This document shows positions 1 through 7,697 of a stretch of DNA of 32,999 nt, in pieces. Positions within the stretch are counted from its first letter, which is position 1. Each line of letters begins with the position of its first letter. The notes under the pieces were generated by a model, which saw nothing but the letters and a program-made list of their open reading frames with translations, ran no database searches and was not told the DNA's origin. The position numbers and the translations under genes are program-made. Source of the stretch: Pseudomonadota bacterium (GTDB lineage: Bacteria > Desulfobacterota > Desulfobulbia > Desulfobulbales > Desulfocapsaceae); the NCBI GenBank assembly GCA_018820855.1, contig JAHJNL010000018.1, forward strand, positions 1-32,999, written 5' to 3'.

Positions 1-297
1 ATTCATGAACTGGTAGTAGGTGGAATTAATTTTCAGGAAATTGAAACCTAGTCCCTGGCTGTCACTGCGGCAGATAGAACCGTAGATTTCTGTTACCAGT
101 TCTTCCTCCCCTTCTCTGAGGGTCAGATAGATGGTACATTCTGTGCCCTCTGCAAGACTAATGGCGGAATCACACTCAACAAAGGCTCCCCCCATACTCA
201 TGTCACGGGTTTGCCCTTTAAAGGTGTCACCGTTGGTGAGTTTAAGCAGAGCAAATTTGCGAATCAGGTGACGTTCATAATTGCGGCGGTCCGACAT
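1..297 (-). CDS. PilZ-domain protein (3' part beyond window)
   Basis: PilZ domains bind the second messenger cyclic di-GMP and usually act as adaptors for motility, biofilm or exopolysaccharide control. The visible 99 residues begin MSDRRNYER and contain both signature elements of the family: RRxxxR at residues 4-9 and a DxSxxG motif (DMSMGG) about 30 residues later. This is the canonical c-di-GMP binding pair. The reading frame stays open to the left edge, so the C-terminus is missing. The ATG at 295-297 has an AGGA element about 9 bases upstream. A strong promoter-like sequence lies about 60 bases upstream and a terminator separates the gene from the tatA genes, so it is probably its own transcription unit. 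A single-domain PilZ adaptor is the simplest reading; a larger protein with a second domain cannot be excluded. Confidence 0.85.
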   Translation of the reverse strand, partial: MSDRRNYERHLIRKFALLKLTNGDTFKGQTRDMSMGGAFVECDSAISLAEGTECTIYLTLREGEEELVTEIYGSICRSDSQGLGFNFLKINSTYYQFMN

Positions 298-358
298 GGG
301 GGGTCCTTTGTAAAGGAAGGGGCGTTTGCTGACCGATAAGGGCAGCGACCTTTCTTTC

Positions 359-388
359 AGGATATGACAAGGCAACGGTCCTTGTCAA
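359..388 (-). promoter_or_regulatory. Sigma70-type promoter of the PilZ gene
   Basis: On the minus strand a perfect TTGACA (383-388) is followed after 18 bases by TATCCT (359-364, 4 of 6 matches to the -10 consensus). The expected start of transcription is near 352, giving a leader of roughly 55 bases before the PilZ ATG. The promoter is placed between the tatA terminator and the gene, as expected for an independent unit. Confidence 0.55.
365..387. promoter_or_regulatory. Perfect inverted repeat inside the PilZ promoter (candidate operator)
   Basis: TGACAAGG (365-372) and CCTTGTCA (380-387) form a perfect 8-base inverted repeat with a 7-base centre. It fills the spacer and overlaps most of the -35 hexamer of the promoter. 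No T-run follows on either strand, which argues against a terminator. A dimeric repressor bound here would block RNA polymerase. The binding protein is unknown. Confidence 0.45.
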
Positions 389-412
389 GAAGAGGAGCTC
401 TATACGCCGGAC

Positions 413-441
413 AAAAAAAGGAGAACCGTTAACGGTTCTCC
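413..441 (-). terminator. Intrinsic terminator of the tatA/mtaD operon
   Basis: A perfect palindrome at 420-441 (stem GGAGAACCG, loop TTAA) is followed on the minus strand by seven T residues (413-419). It lies about 50 bases after the stop of the last tatA gene and is the only clear terminator for the leftward gene run. Confidence 0.9.
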
Positions 442-488
442 AGATTTTGATGGAATGAGATGTGAAAAAGCCTATCCGGTTCAGTTGC

Positions 489-734
489 TCATTTGAGCAT
501 CTTGCCGATGTTTTTTACTGCATCGACCTTATCTTTTACTGCCGAGACCTCTTTAATGCCAGGGACCTCATTCAGTACATTTTTTCCACCTTCTTCAATG
601 TCACTGATGCCGTTTTTGAATGAGGAAATGGCCTTACCCAGGCCGGATCCCAGCTCAGGAAGTTTTTTTCCGCCAAAAACAAGCACTGCAATACCTAGGA
701 TAACGATCAGTTCCGGGGTTCCGAGTCCAAACAT
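489..734 (-). CDS. tatA: Sec-independent translocase TatA/TatE subunit (second copy)
   Basis: TatA forms the protein-conducting assembly of the twin-arginine pathway in the inner membrane, exporting folded proteins such as periplasmic redox enzymes. The 81-residue product starts MFGLGTPELIVILGIAVLVF, the usual short N-terminal membrane helix, then FGGKKLPELG, the hinge and the start of the amphipathic helix, then a charged cytoplasmic tail. Length and layout are typical. An AGGAGG ribosome-binding site lies 6 bases before the ATG. It is the downstream member of a tandem pair, 43 bases after another tatA gene, and ends about 50 bases before an intrinsic terminator. No tatC or tatB is in the window, so the partner TatC must be encoded elsewhere. 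TatB is a less likely identity, because the tail is short. Confidence 0.93.
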   Translation of the reverse strand: MFGLGTPELIVILGIAVLVFGGKKLPELGSGLGKAISSFKNGISDIEEGGKNVLNEVPGIKEVSAVKDKVDAVKNIGKMLK

Positions 735-777
735 GGTGTCCTCCTGTTCAAGGGGGCAATGGGATTGAGCCTTTAGC

Positions 778-969
778 TCAGGCCTGCGAATCGCCTTTGC
801 TGTCGTCGTCTTCTATTTTCTTTGATTTTTCTTCTTTTTTGGTGGCATCTTTGAAGTTCTTGATACCTTTGCCGATTCCCGATCCGATTTCCGGAAGTTT
901 GCCAGCGCCAAAAATGATAACGATGATAACCAGAATCACAATCAATTCCGGCATGCCTAGTCCAAACAT
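778..969 (-). CDS. tatA: Sec-independent translocase TatA/TatE subunit (first copy)
   Basis: This 63-residue protein has the same architecture as the next gene: an N-terminal membrane helix (residues 1-21), the [10 protein letters not shown] hinge, an amphipathic helix and a very charged tail rich in Lys, Glu and Asp. It would act with TatC in export of folded proteins. It resembles its neighbour closely through the hinge and differs mainly in the tail, suggesting an old local duplication. A GAGGT ribosome-binding site stands about 8 bases before the ATG. The 130-base gap upstream, towards mtaD, holds an inverted repeat but no confident promoter. The two genes may be read from mtaD or from a weak local promoter. 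Confidence 0.93.
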   Translation of the reverse strand: MFGLGMPELIVILVIIVIIFGAGKLPEIGSGIGKGIKNFKDATKKEEKSKKIEDDDSKGDSQA

Positions 970-1006
970 AAGCGTACCTCTGTGTAGTAACGGTTAGAAT
1001 ACCTAT

Positions 1007-1046
1007 TGTCAGTGTCCTGTCAGGTGCAAGAAGAGTGGCACTGACA
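1007..1046. repeat. Inverted repeat between mtaD and tatA
   Basis: TGTCAGTG (1007-1014) and CACTGACA (1039-1046) are perfect 8-base arms around a 24-base centre. The dyad sits 38 bases before the first tatA gene and 54 bases after the mtaD stop, with no T-run. It could be an RNA hairpin at the operon junction or a protein site; nothing in the sequence decides. Confidence 0.4.
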
Positions 1047-1099
1047 GACAAAGTATCTTTTATTAAAGTAATTAACTTTAGAGCAGTCAGGACAGAATG

Positions 1100-2431
1100 T
1101 CAATCCTTTCCATACCTGCTGATCTCTTGCCCCATTTCTCGCATCTGCGCCAGAATCCGGCCTTCATCAAGAGTCAGGAGTCTGCGGTTCTCCATGACAA
1201 GACGGCCTCCTATGACCGAATGTATCACATCAGCACCACGGGCAGCATATACCAGATGGGAAGGAATGTTGTAGAGCGGTGTGAGGTGGGGTTGATCCAT
1301 GTTAAGGACGATCATGTCCGCTTTTTTCCCTACTTCAAGGGAACCGATCTGCTCTCCTGCATTAAGGGTTCGCGCTCCGCCCAGGGTTGACGCGTGCAGT
1401 GTCTCTTCGGCATTCATGGCTGTGGGATCCATGCGTGCGACTTTGTGGCTTTTGGCCACAGTATTCATTTCACCGAACATGTCTACGTCATTGTTGGAGG
1501 CGGCTCCATCGGTTCCGATTCCGACTTTGACCCCGGCCTGGAGCATCTTCACTACTGGTGCGGTTCCGGAAGCGAGTTTCATATTTGACTCCTGACAGTG
1601 GGAGACACTGGTTCCACGGCGGGACAGGACTTCGATCTCTTTGTCATTAATCATGACACAATGTGCTGCCAAGGTCTTGGGGGTGAGTAGACCCAGGCGT
1701 TCCAGGTGTTCCACGGGGGTACAGCCATATCGTTCCCGGCAGGTATTGAGCTCTGCCTCATTTTCCGAGAGATGAATCACATAGAGACTGTCGTTGTCTT
1801 GAGCCACAGTACCCAGGCGGGTGAGAAGTTCGGGTGAACAGGTGTACACCGCATGCGGATCGGAGGTGATGGAAATCAGAGAGTGGTCCTTGTAGTGGGC
1901 ATAGAGATCAGCGAGATAGGAGAAACCGTTTTCAAGTTCGCCGTAGCAGGGAGAAGGGAAGTCGTAGAGGACCTCGCCGATCCATGCCCGCATACCAGAA
2001 TGTTCTGTGGCCTTGGCTACTTCCTTGGAAAAGAGATACATATCGCAGAAGCTGGTGGTCCCGGATTTGATCATTTCGGCCAGGGAAAGCAAGGTGGACT
2101 GGTAGACCATCTCCGGGGTCAAGTGGGCTTCCACTGGAAAGATATGTTCTTCAAGCCAGGTCATAAGCGGCAGATCATCGGCCAGGCCACGGAAACAGGA
2201 CATGGCAGCATGCGTGTGTGTGTTGACCAGTCCGGGCATAATCAGACCGTGATCCGTATGAATGTGTCTGGCAGAGGAATAGTCAGCAAGGATCTGCTCC
2301 GTGGTGCCGACTGCAGATATCTGGTCATGGGTGATAGCTATGGCACCGTTTTTTATAACTGCATTCTGGCAGGATGCGGGAAGAAGGTAACTTCCAGAAA
2401 GGATAAGGTCGGCTTGTCTTTGCTGTGTCAT
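1100..2431 (-). CDS. mtaD: 5-methylthioadenosine / S-adenosylhomocysteine deaminase
   Basis: An amidohydrolase of the TRZ/ATZ branch that removes the 6-amino group of methylthioadenosine (MTA) and S-adenosylhomocysteine, giving the inosine analogues. In 443 residues one sees the small N-terminal beta domain, then MPGLVNTHTH with the metal-binding HxH (H72, H74), the conserved CFRGLADDLPLMTWLEEHIFP stretch (here residues 79-99), a later metal-ligand region DPHAVYTCS, an AAHCV segment with a third His, and GTDGAASNND carrying the catalytic/metal Asp. Length is normal. It sits 52 bases downstream of a purine nucleoside phosphorylase, which would act on its product. No convincing ribosome-binding site precedes the ATG. 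A guanine or generic amidohydrolase role is possible, but the motif set and partner favour MTA/SAH deamination. Confidence 0.88.
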   Translation of the reverse strand: MTQQRQADLILSGSYLLPASCQNAVIKNGAIAITHDQISAVGTTEQILADYSSARHIHTDHGLIMPGLVNTHTHAAMSCFRGLADDLPLMTWLEEHIFPVEAHLTPEMVYQSTLLSLAEMIKSGTTSFCDMYLFSKEVAKATEHSGMRAWIGEVLYDFPSPCYGELENGFSYLADLYAHYKDHSLISITSDPHAVYTCSPELLTRLGTVAQDNDSLYVIHLSENEAELNTCRERYGCTPVEHLERLGLLTPKTLAAHCVMINDKEIEVLSRRGTSVSHCQESNMKLASGTAPVVKMLQAGVKVGIGTDGAASNNDVDMFGEMNTVAKSHKVARMDPTAMNAEETLHASTLGGARTLNAGEQIGSLEVGKKADMIVLNMDQPHLTPLYNIPSHLVYAARGADVIHSVIGGRLVMENRRLLTLDEGRILAQMREMGQEISRYGKD

Positions 2432-2483
2432 GGCGCAAATGGTCTCAGGTAAAGGGAAGGTGGAAGGAGGGCTGGATCTGCAT

Positions 2484-3323
2484 TCAGAATGTTAATCTGC
2501 CTACGATTTCGACGATCAGTCGTTCCAGCAAGGGTTCCATGGACTTTGCCGTGGCAATAATATCTTCCAGGATGATGGGTTGAAAGTTGTCAGGGTCATT
2601 GACATTTGAGACTGCTGAGAGGCCAAGGACCTGCATGCCTGCGTGTCTGGCCACGATGATCTCAGGGACTGAAGACATGCCCACAGCATCTGCGCCGCAG
2701 TCACGCAGCCACCTGGTTTCTGCCGGGGTCTCCAGGCTGGGGCCGGGAATGCAGACATAAACACCGCTGACCACGTTCTTGATCTTGCAGTGGCTGGCAC
2801 TGTCCAGAGCGATTTTGATCAGTTCAGGGTGGTATGGTGTGGAGAAATCTGGAAAACGCGGTCCCCAACTGTCCACGTTGCGGCCGCGCAGGGGGTTTTC
2901 TCCCAGGAAGTTGAGATGATCGCGCAGCACCATAATGGACCCGGGAAGAAAAATCGGGTTGAGGCCACCGGCGGCATTGGTCAAAAGAAGTGTCTTTGCT
3001 CCCAGGAGGGAAAGGACCCTGATGGGAAAGGCGACCTCTTTGCTGGAATAGCCTTCGTAGTAGTGGAATCGCCCTTGAAGAACAGCTATTTTTTTTCCGC
3101 AGAGACGACCAAGGATCAGGTTGCCGTTGTGGCTCTCCACCGTGGAATGAGGGAAGTGGGGGATTTCTGAGTAAGGCAGGGTGAGCTCGCTCTCTATCCT
3201 GTCAGCAAGGCCACCCAGGCCTGTTCCCAGTTGGATGACCAGGTCTGGAGAAAAGGGGATAATGTCTTCCAGGTAAGCCACGCATTCTTCAACCCGGCCT
3301 TGGTAATCCCCTGGTTTTTTCAT
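2484..3323 (-). CDS. Purine nucleoside phosphorylase, possibly acting on 5'-methylthioinosine
   Basis: A trimeric-type (PNP/MTAP family) phosphorylase that cleaves purine nucleosides with phosphate. The 279 residues include the phosphate loop GTGLGGL (33-39), HFPHSTVESHNG (56-67), LTNAAGGLNP (114-123), HLNFLGENPLRG (136-147) and GPSLETPAE (194-202). The base-recognition Glu (E198) and Asn (N240) of 6-oxopurine enzymes are both present. The position that is His in ordinary bacterial and human enzymes (human H257, contacts the ribose 5'-OH) aligns to Leu (about residue 252, in QPIILEDII). A hydrophobic residue there suits a 5'-methylthio group. Together with the adjacent MTA deaminase, this suggests a methylthioinosine phosphorylase step; inosine/guanosine cleavage remains possible. 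Separated from thrC by 11 bases; CAGG lies directly before the ATG. Confidence 0.88.
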   Translation of the reverse strand: MKKPGDYQGRVEECVAYLEDIIPFSPDLVIQLGTGLGGLADRIESELTLPYSEIPHFPHSTVESHNGNLILGRLCGKKIAVLQGRFHYYEGYSSKEVAFPIRVLSLLGAKTLLLTNAAGGLNPIFLPGSIMVLRDHLNFLGENPLRGRNVDSWGPRFPDFSTPYHPELIKIALDSASHCKIKNVVSGVYVCIPGPSLETPAETRWLRDCGADAVGMSSVPEIIVARHAGMQVLGLSAVSNVNDPDNFQPIILEDIIATAKSMEPLLERLIVEIVGRLTF

Positions 3324-3334
3324 CCTGATTTTTT

Positions 3335-4741
3335 CTATGCAGTGCGTGCATGCACTGCATGGTTTTTGAGAAAATCCTGAATCTGATTCCGATCAGCTTC
3401 CATGAGTTCACAGCGGGACTCTTTGCCCAGAATCTCAACTATGGAGGCGGGAAGTTCAAGAGGTCTACCTATCGCCTTTTCCACTGTCTCTCCAAATTTT
3501 GCCGGATGGGCTGTGGCCAGGCAGCAAATGGGGATTCCTTTTTCCTGGTAGCGAAGGGCGCAGTGGACTCCGACTGCGGTGTGCGGATCCATGATGTACC
3601 CATATTCCCGGTAGAAGCTGCCAATGGTTGCCTGCACATCCTCTTCTGATGCCGCGGAGGCAGAGAAATCCCTCTGGATCTGATCCTTGAAGGCGCTGAG
3701 GTCGATCTTGCCGGTTTCAGCAAGTTGGGTCATGGCCTGTCGTGTTTGGTCAGGTTCCTTGTCAAGGAGATAGTAAAGATAGCGTTCAAAGTTGGATGCC
3801 GACTGTATGTCCATGGAGGGACTGGAGGTGGGCACGACCTGGCTCAGGGAGTAGTCTCCGTTTGTAACCATCCGTGTCAGGATATCATTGGCGTTGGTAG
3901 CTAGCAGCAATTTGCGGATACTGCCTTCAGGGAGCATTCGTTTGGCGATAAAGCCGGCAAAGATGTCTCCGAAATTTCCGGTGGGTACGGAAAAATCCGT
4001 TGTCTTGTCGTTTTCGTGACTGTTGATGTGGAGACAGCTGTAGACATAATAGACCACCTGGGCAAGCACCCGAGCCCAGTTGATTGAATTGATGGCGCCT
4101 AAATTTTGTTTTTCTTTAAAATCCAGGTCGTTGAAGATTGATTTGACAATGGCCTGACCGTCATCAAATGTGCCGTGGATGGCAATGTTGAAGACATTTT
4201 TATCCGTCACCGTGGTCATCTGTTTTTCCTGGACCTTGCTGACCCGCTGGTGAGGGTGGAGGATAAAAATGTTGATCCGTTCCTTACCCCGGACGCCGTA
4301 AATGGCGGCACTACCGGTGTCCCCGGAGGTGGCTCCCAGGATGTTCATGACCGAGTCATTCTTTTCCAGCAAATACTCAAAAAGATTGCCCAGAAATTGG
4401 AGGGCAACGTCTTTGAAGGCCAGGGTGGGGCCATGAAAGAGCTCTATGATGTGGACGGAGCCCTGATGAACCACGGGAACCACCTTTTCTGTATCAAAGG
4501 TGGCGTAGGAGCGGTTTATCAGGTCCCGCAGATCGGATTCGGGAATATCATCGATGAAACGTGACATGATTTCAAAGGCCAGCTCCTGATAGGAGAGGTC
4601 TTTCCATCCTGCATAGGTTTCACTGCCGATCCTGGGAATGGTCCTGGGGAGTATGAGGCCGCCGTCATTGGCCAGGCCCATCATCACTGCTTCGGTAAAC
4701 GGGAGAGGGTCAATGCCGCCTCGTGTGCTTATGTATTGCAT
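3335..4741 (-). CDS. thrC: Threonine synthase
   Basis: Converts O-phospho-L-homoserine to L-threonine with pyridoxal phosphate in the cytoplasm. The 468-residue chain has the N-terminal MQYISTRGG segment of the long (E. coli/yeast-type) enzymes, and FHGPTLAFKD with the PLP-binding lysine K110. LGATSGDTGSAA (the phosphate-substrate loop) and VPTGNFGDIFAGFIAKRM (the PLP phosphate-binding glycine region) follow. Length fits the long class. It lies 14 bases after rsfS and 11 before the phosphorylase, so all three are probably co-transcribed. The last codons and the stop are embedded in a 9-base-pair dyad (3337-3360). The neighbourhood is mixed, so the linkage to nucleoside salvage is probably not functional. 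Confidence 0.96.
   Translation of the reverse strand: MQYISTRGGIDPLPFTEAVMMGLANDGGLILPRTIPRIGSETYAGWKDLSYQELAFEIMSRFIDDIPESDLRDLINRSYATFDTEKVVPVVHQGSVHIIELFHGPTLAFKDVALQFLGNLFEYLLEKNDSVMNILGATSGDTGSAAIYGVRGKERINIFILHPHQRVSKVQEKQMTTVTDKNVFNIAIHGTFDDGQAIVKSIFNDLDFKEKQNLGAINSINWARVLAQVVYYVYSCLHINSHENDKTTDFSVPTGNFGDIFAGFIAKRMLPEGSIRKLLLATNANDILTRMVTNGDYSLSQVVPTSSPSMDIQSASNFERYLYYLLDKEPDQTRQAMTQLAETGKIDLSAFKDQIQRDFSASAASEEDVQATIGSFYREYGYIMDPHTAVGVHCALRYQEKGIPICCLATAHPAKFGETVEKAIGRPLELPASIVEILGKESRCELMEADRNQIQDFLKNHAVHARTA
3337..3360. repeat. Dyad overlapping the thrC stop codon
   Basis: ATGCAGTGC (3337-3345) and GCACTGCAT (3352-3360) are perfect 9-base arms with a 6-base loop. The dyad encodes the last residues of ThrC and begins inside its stop. 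No T-run follows on the minus strand, so it is not a standard terminator. It could protect the 3' end of a processed message. Confidence 0.45.
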
Positions 4742-4755
4742 AGTTTAGTAGAGTG

Positions 4756-5133
4756 TTAGAGATCGTCTGTTTCAATCCTGGGGGCGTTGTGCCAGAGTCC
4801 TTCCAAGTCGTAAAAAGATCTTTGCTCATGGTAGAAAATATGAACTACTACATCGTCAAAGTCAAGAAGAACCCACATTCCTTCGTTGATTCCCTCTGCC
4901 TTGGCCGCACTTATTCGTTTTGAGCGCATTGCTGCTTCAAGGGCTTCGGCAAGTCCCTGTACATGGCGGGTTGAGCGTCCACTCATGATGAGGAAATAGT
5001 CCGCGAAGGAAGCGATTCCTCTGACATCGAGAATAAGCAAGTCTTCGGCTTTGTTGTCAATAGCAACTTGTGCGCAGATTTTGACCCGTTCAAGGCCACT
5101 TTTGTCCTGAATTTCTTTTTTTAGTTGTTTCAT
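4756..5133 (-). CDS. rsfS: Ribosomal silencing factor RsfS
   Basis: RsfS (Iojap/YbeB family) binds ribosomal protein uL14 and blocks joining of the 30S and 50S subunits when nutrients are low. The 125-residue product shows the family core: DLLILDVRGIASFADYFLI, SGRSTRHVQGLAEALE, then GxxxGxWVLLDFDDVVVHIF and a FYDLEGLWHNAP end, all close to consensus. Length is typical. The gene often sits beside nadD or other housekeeping genes; here it lies between topB and thrC, in the same direction, 95 bases after topB. No clear ribosome-binding site precedes the ATG, and no terminator is visible in the gap. Confidence 0.95.
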   Translation of the reverse strand: MKQLKKEIQDKSGLERVKICAQVAIDNKAEDLLILDVRGIASFADYFLIMSGRSTRHVQGLAEALEAAMRSKRISAAKAEGINEGMWVLLDFDDVVVHIFYHEQRSFYDLEGLWHNAPRIETDDL

Positions 5134-5228
5134 AGTTTGGTATAGTTATAAAAAGTCTATTTTCAGAATGGCTGCGCAGGTGAATATTTTTTGCGACGCC
5201 ATCAGAATTGAAGGTGTGCCTGAGGCAC

Positions 5229-7697
5229 TTAACTGTTTTTTTCTTTGCCCTTGGGTTCCTTTTTTTTCCGTGGGGGAAATTCAAAGCTGATTTTTCCTGT
5301 CTTGTCCAGAAGAAGAAAAGCATCAAATGGCCTTTTCTTTTTTGAGATAAATCCGGTAATCAATTCTGTCTTGCCATCAGTCAGCAGTTGCCTGATATGT
5401 TGAGAGCTGATGGCCCGGTCAAGAATAATCTTACTGATCTGTAATCCTTTTTTCTTGTCCCCGTCAAGCAAAGAACCAGACATGTAGGCAGCAGGCGTTT
5501 CGAAAACCGGGGTCTGGTCAACCGGAGAGAGTCCAAGGACTTCACTTTTTTTGATGGTCCCAAGGTCCAGATCATCGATGGAATCGGCGAAAAGAAATTC
5601 CACCTTATCCTTCAGGCGAACCGAGGCGGTAAAAGATTTTCCTCGTTTGCTTCTGAAATCACTGAAAGGCCCCAGAGTTTTACCCTGGATGAGGCTGATT
5701 ATTTCATCCTGGCTCATTATCCTGCCGCCAAGGATTTTGCGCAGGCTGATTTTTTCATCCTCGGAGACATAAGCAGTGGGCGTTTCAAAAAATCGTATGT
5801 TGTTAATAGGACTGAAAGGGGCTTCTATTTGAGTGGGTGAGTGCTCAAAATTGCGCACCTGGGCGACAATGTGCTTGGTCAGTTCACGGATCTCAGTCAT
5901 GAACTGCTCCCGAGTGAATTCTCCACGCAGGATCTGGTTCAGTTTGAATTCCCATTCACCGGTCATCTGCGGTGAGGACAGGACCTCAATTTTGATGGCC
6001 TCGAGCAGAGAAAGGAGCTCAAAGGCCTTGCCTGTTGGTGTCAGTTCCTTACCTTCGCGAACAATATATTTTTCTTTGATAAGTTTTTCAATGATGGCGG
6101 CCCGGGTGGCAGGTGTCCCGAGGCCTCGTTCTTTCATGGCCTCGGCCAGCTCCTCATCCTCTACGAATTTGTCGGAGTTTTCCATAGCAGAGAGCAGGGT
6201 CGCCTCGTTAAATCGTGGTGGAGGTTTGGTCGCCAACTTTTCTTTTGCCACTTCCTGACAGAGAACATCAGCTCCCTTGGGCACAGGGAGCAGAAGTTTT
6301 TCTGCTTCTTTGGCGCTGTTTCCATTGTACACGGCTTTCCAACCGGGATCGGTGATAATTTTACCTTCGGTGAGAAAGGTCTCTTTATTAACTACGGACA
6401 ACCTGGTGGTATTGAGATATCTGGCTGGAGGAAAAAATACGGCCAGAAAACGTTGCACCACCATGGTGTAGATTTTCTGCTCGGCTTCACTGAGAGTGGA
6501 GGGGAGCTTGTTGGTGGGGATAATAGCATGATGGTCTGATATCTTTCTATTATCAAAATTCCGTTTGTCTTTTTTGATATATCCTTTGTCCAGTGCTGTG
6601 CGGGCATGCTCTCCAAGCTGCCATTCCTGCTGCTGCTTGACGGTGTCGAGCACCGTGTCGAGGTAGTCTTCCGGCAGGAAGCGACTGTCAGTTCGGGGAT
6701 AGGTCAGAACCTTGTGTCGTTCATACAGGGCCTGGGCCAAAGATAGGGTGTTTTTGGCAGAGAAGCCGAAACGGTTATTGGCCTCTCGCTGCAGGGCGGT
6801 GAGGTCGTAAAGCTGGGGTGCCCGCTGGCTGGAACTTTTGCTTGTCTCAGAAACCAGAGCAGGCTTGCCCTTGCATTTTTCAATCAGGGTGTCGGCTTTC
6901 TTTTCATCCCAGAGTCTGTCGGCACGACTATGCTCGTCCTTGGGGTCTTTACTCCAGTCCGGATCAATCCATTTGCCGTTGTAGCTGCTGTTGTCGAAGG
7001 CGAATGTTGCCTGCAAGGTGAAAAAGTCCCGTGGTTGAAAAGCCAGACGCAATTGTTCACGCCTGACCAGAAGAGTGAGGGTGGGGGTCTGAACTCTCCC
7101 GCAGGAGGTGAGGAAAAAGCCTCCCTTCCTGGAGTTAAATCCGGTAAGGGCCCGAGTGGCATTGAGCCCAATGAGCCAGTCAGACTCAGAACGACAGAGG
7201 GCGGCATCTTCAAGGAGCTGCATTTCGCTATTGTCACGCAAGTGGGCAAATCCTTCCTTGATGGCCTCTTTGGTCATGGAGTTCAGCCAGAGCCTTTTGA
7301 AGCTTTTTTTGGCAACGGACTGGTTCCAGACATAGCGTAGGATGTATTTGAAAATCAGCTCGCCTTCGCGTCCGGCATCACAGGCATTGATAATCTCCGC
7401 GACATCTTTGCGACGGATGAGTTTTTGCAGACAGTTCAGTTGCCCCTTGGTGTTGGAGAGCCCCTTCAGCGGAAACTCATCAGGGATGATGGGAAGATTT
7501 TCCAGTGTCCAACTTTTGTATTTGGCATCTATTTCTTCAGGATACTGAATGGCAACCAGGTGTCCCACTGCGTAGGATACAATGTAGCGATCACTCTCGT
7601 AGTGTGTTTTGCTCTTGCTGAATTTTCCGGGAAGGACTTTTACCAGGTCGGCGGCTACACTGGGTTTTTCAGCGATAATAAGGGTTTTGTCAGTCAT
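5229..7697 (-). CDS. topB: DNA topoisomerase III with duplicated C-terminal module
   Basis: A type IA topoisomerase that passes single DNA strands and decatenates replication and recombination intermediates. The 822 residues contain the Toprim domain (acidic E10; DAGREGE at 107-113), a cysteine-poor core, and the active-site tyrosine Y333 in LTYPRTDSRFLP. A C-terminal core segment ends near residue 615. Instead of zinc fingers the tail carries two related modules, beginning FFETPTAYVS (636-645) and VFETPAAYMS (731-740). These match the topoisomerase C-terminal repeat seen in many TopB proteins. The end is strongly basic (KKKEPKGKEK), fitting DNA contact. The start ATG overlaps the upstream hydrolase stop as ATGA, implying translational coupling. 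Length is larger than E. coli TopB (about 650) because of the repeats. Confidence 0.95.
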   Translation of the reverse strand: MTDKTLIIAEKPSVAADLVKVLPGKFSKSKTHYESDRYIVSYAVGHLVAIQYPEEIDAKYKSWTLENLPIIPDEFPLKGLSNTKGQLNCLQKLIRRKDVAEIINACDAGREGELIFKYILRYVWNQSVAKKSFKRLWLNSMTKEAIKEGFAHLRDNSEMQLLEDAALCRSESDWLIGLNATRALTGFNSRKGGFFLTSCGRVQTPTLTLLVRREQLRLAFQPRDFFTLQATFAFDNSSYNGKWIDPDWSKDPKDEHSRADRLWDEKKADTLIEKCKGKPALVSETSKSSSQRAPQLYDLTALQREANNRFGFSAKNTLSLAQALYERHKVLTYPRTDSRFLPEDYLDTVLDTVKQQQEWQLGEHARTALDKGYIKKDKRNFDNRKISDHHAIIPTNKLPSTLSEAEQKIYTMVVQRFLAVFFPPARYLNTTRLSVVNKETFLTEGKIITDPGWKAVYNGNSAKEAEKLLLPVPKGADVLCQEVAKEKLATKPPPRFNEATLLSAMENSDKFVEDEELAEAMKERGLGTPATRAAIIEKLIKEKYIVREGKELTPTGKAFELLSLLEAIKIEVLSSPQMTGEWEFKLNQILRGEFTREQFMTEIRELTKHIVAQVRNFEHSPTQIEAPFSPINNIRFFETPTAYVSEDEKISLRKILGGRIMSQDEIISLIQGKTLGPFSDFRSKRGKSFTASVRLKDKVEFLFADSIDDLDLGTIKKSEVLGLSPVDQTPVFETPAAYMSGSLLDGDKKKGLQISKIILDRAISSQHIRQLLTDGKTELITGFISKKKRPFDAFLLLDKTGKISFEFPPRKKKEPKGKEKNS

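Noticed and set aside
1853-2452. 199-residue plus-strand frame across mtaD
   Set aside because: Shadow of the deaminase gene; no domain motif.
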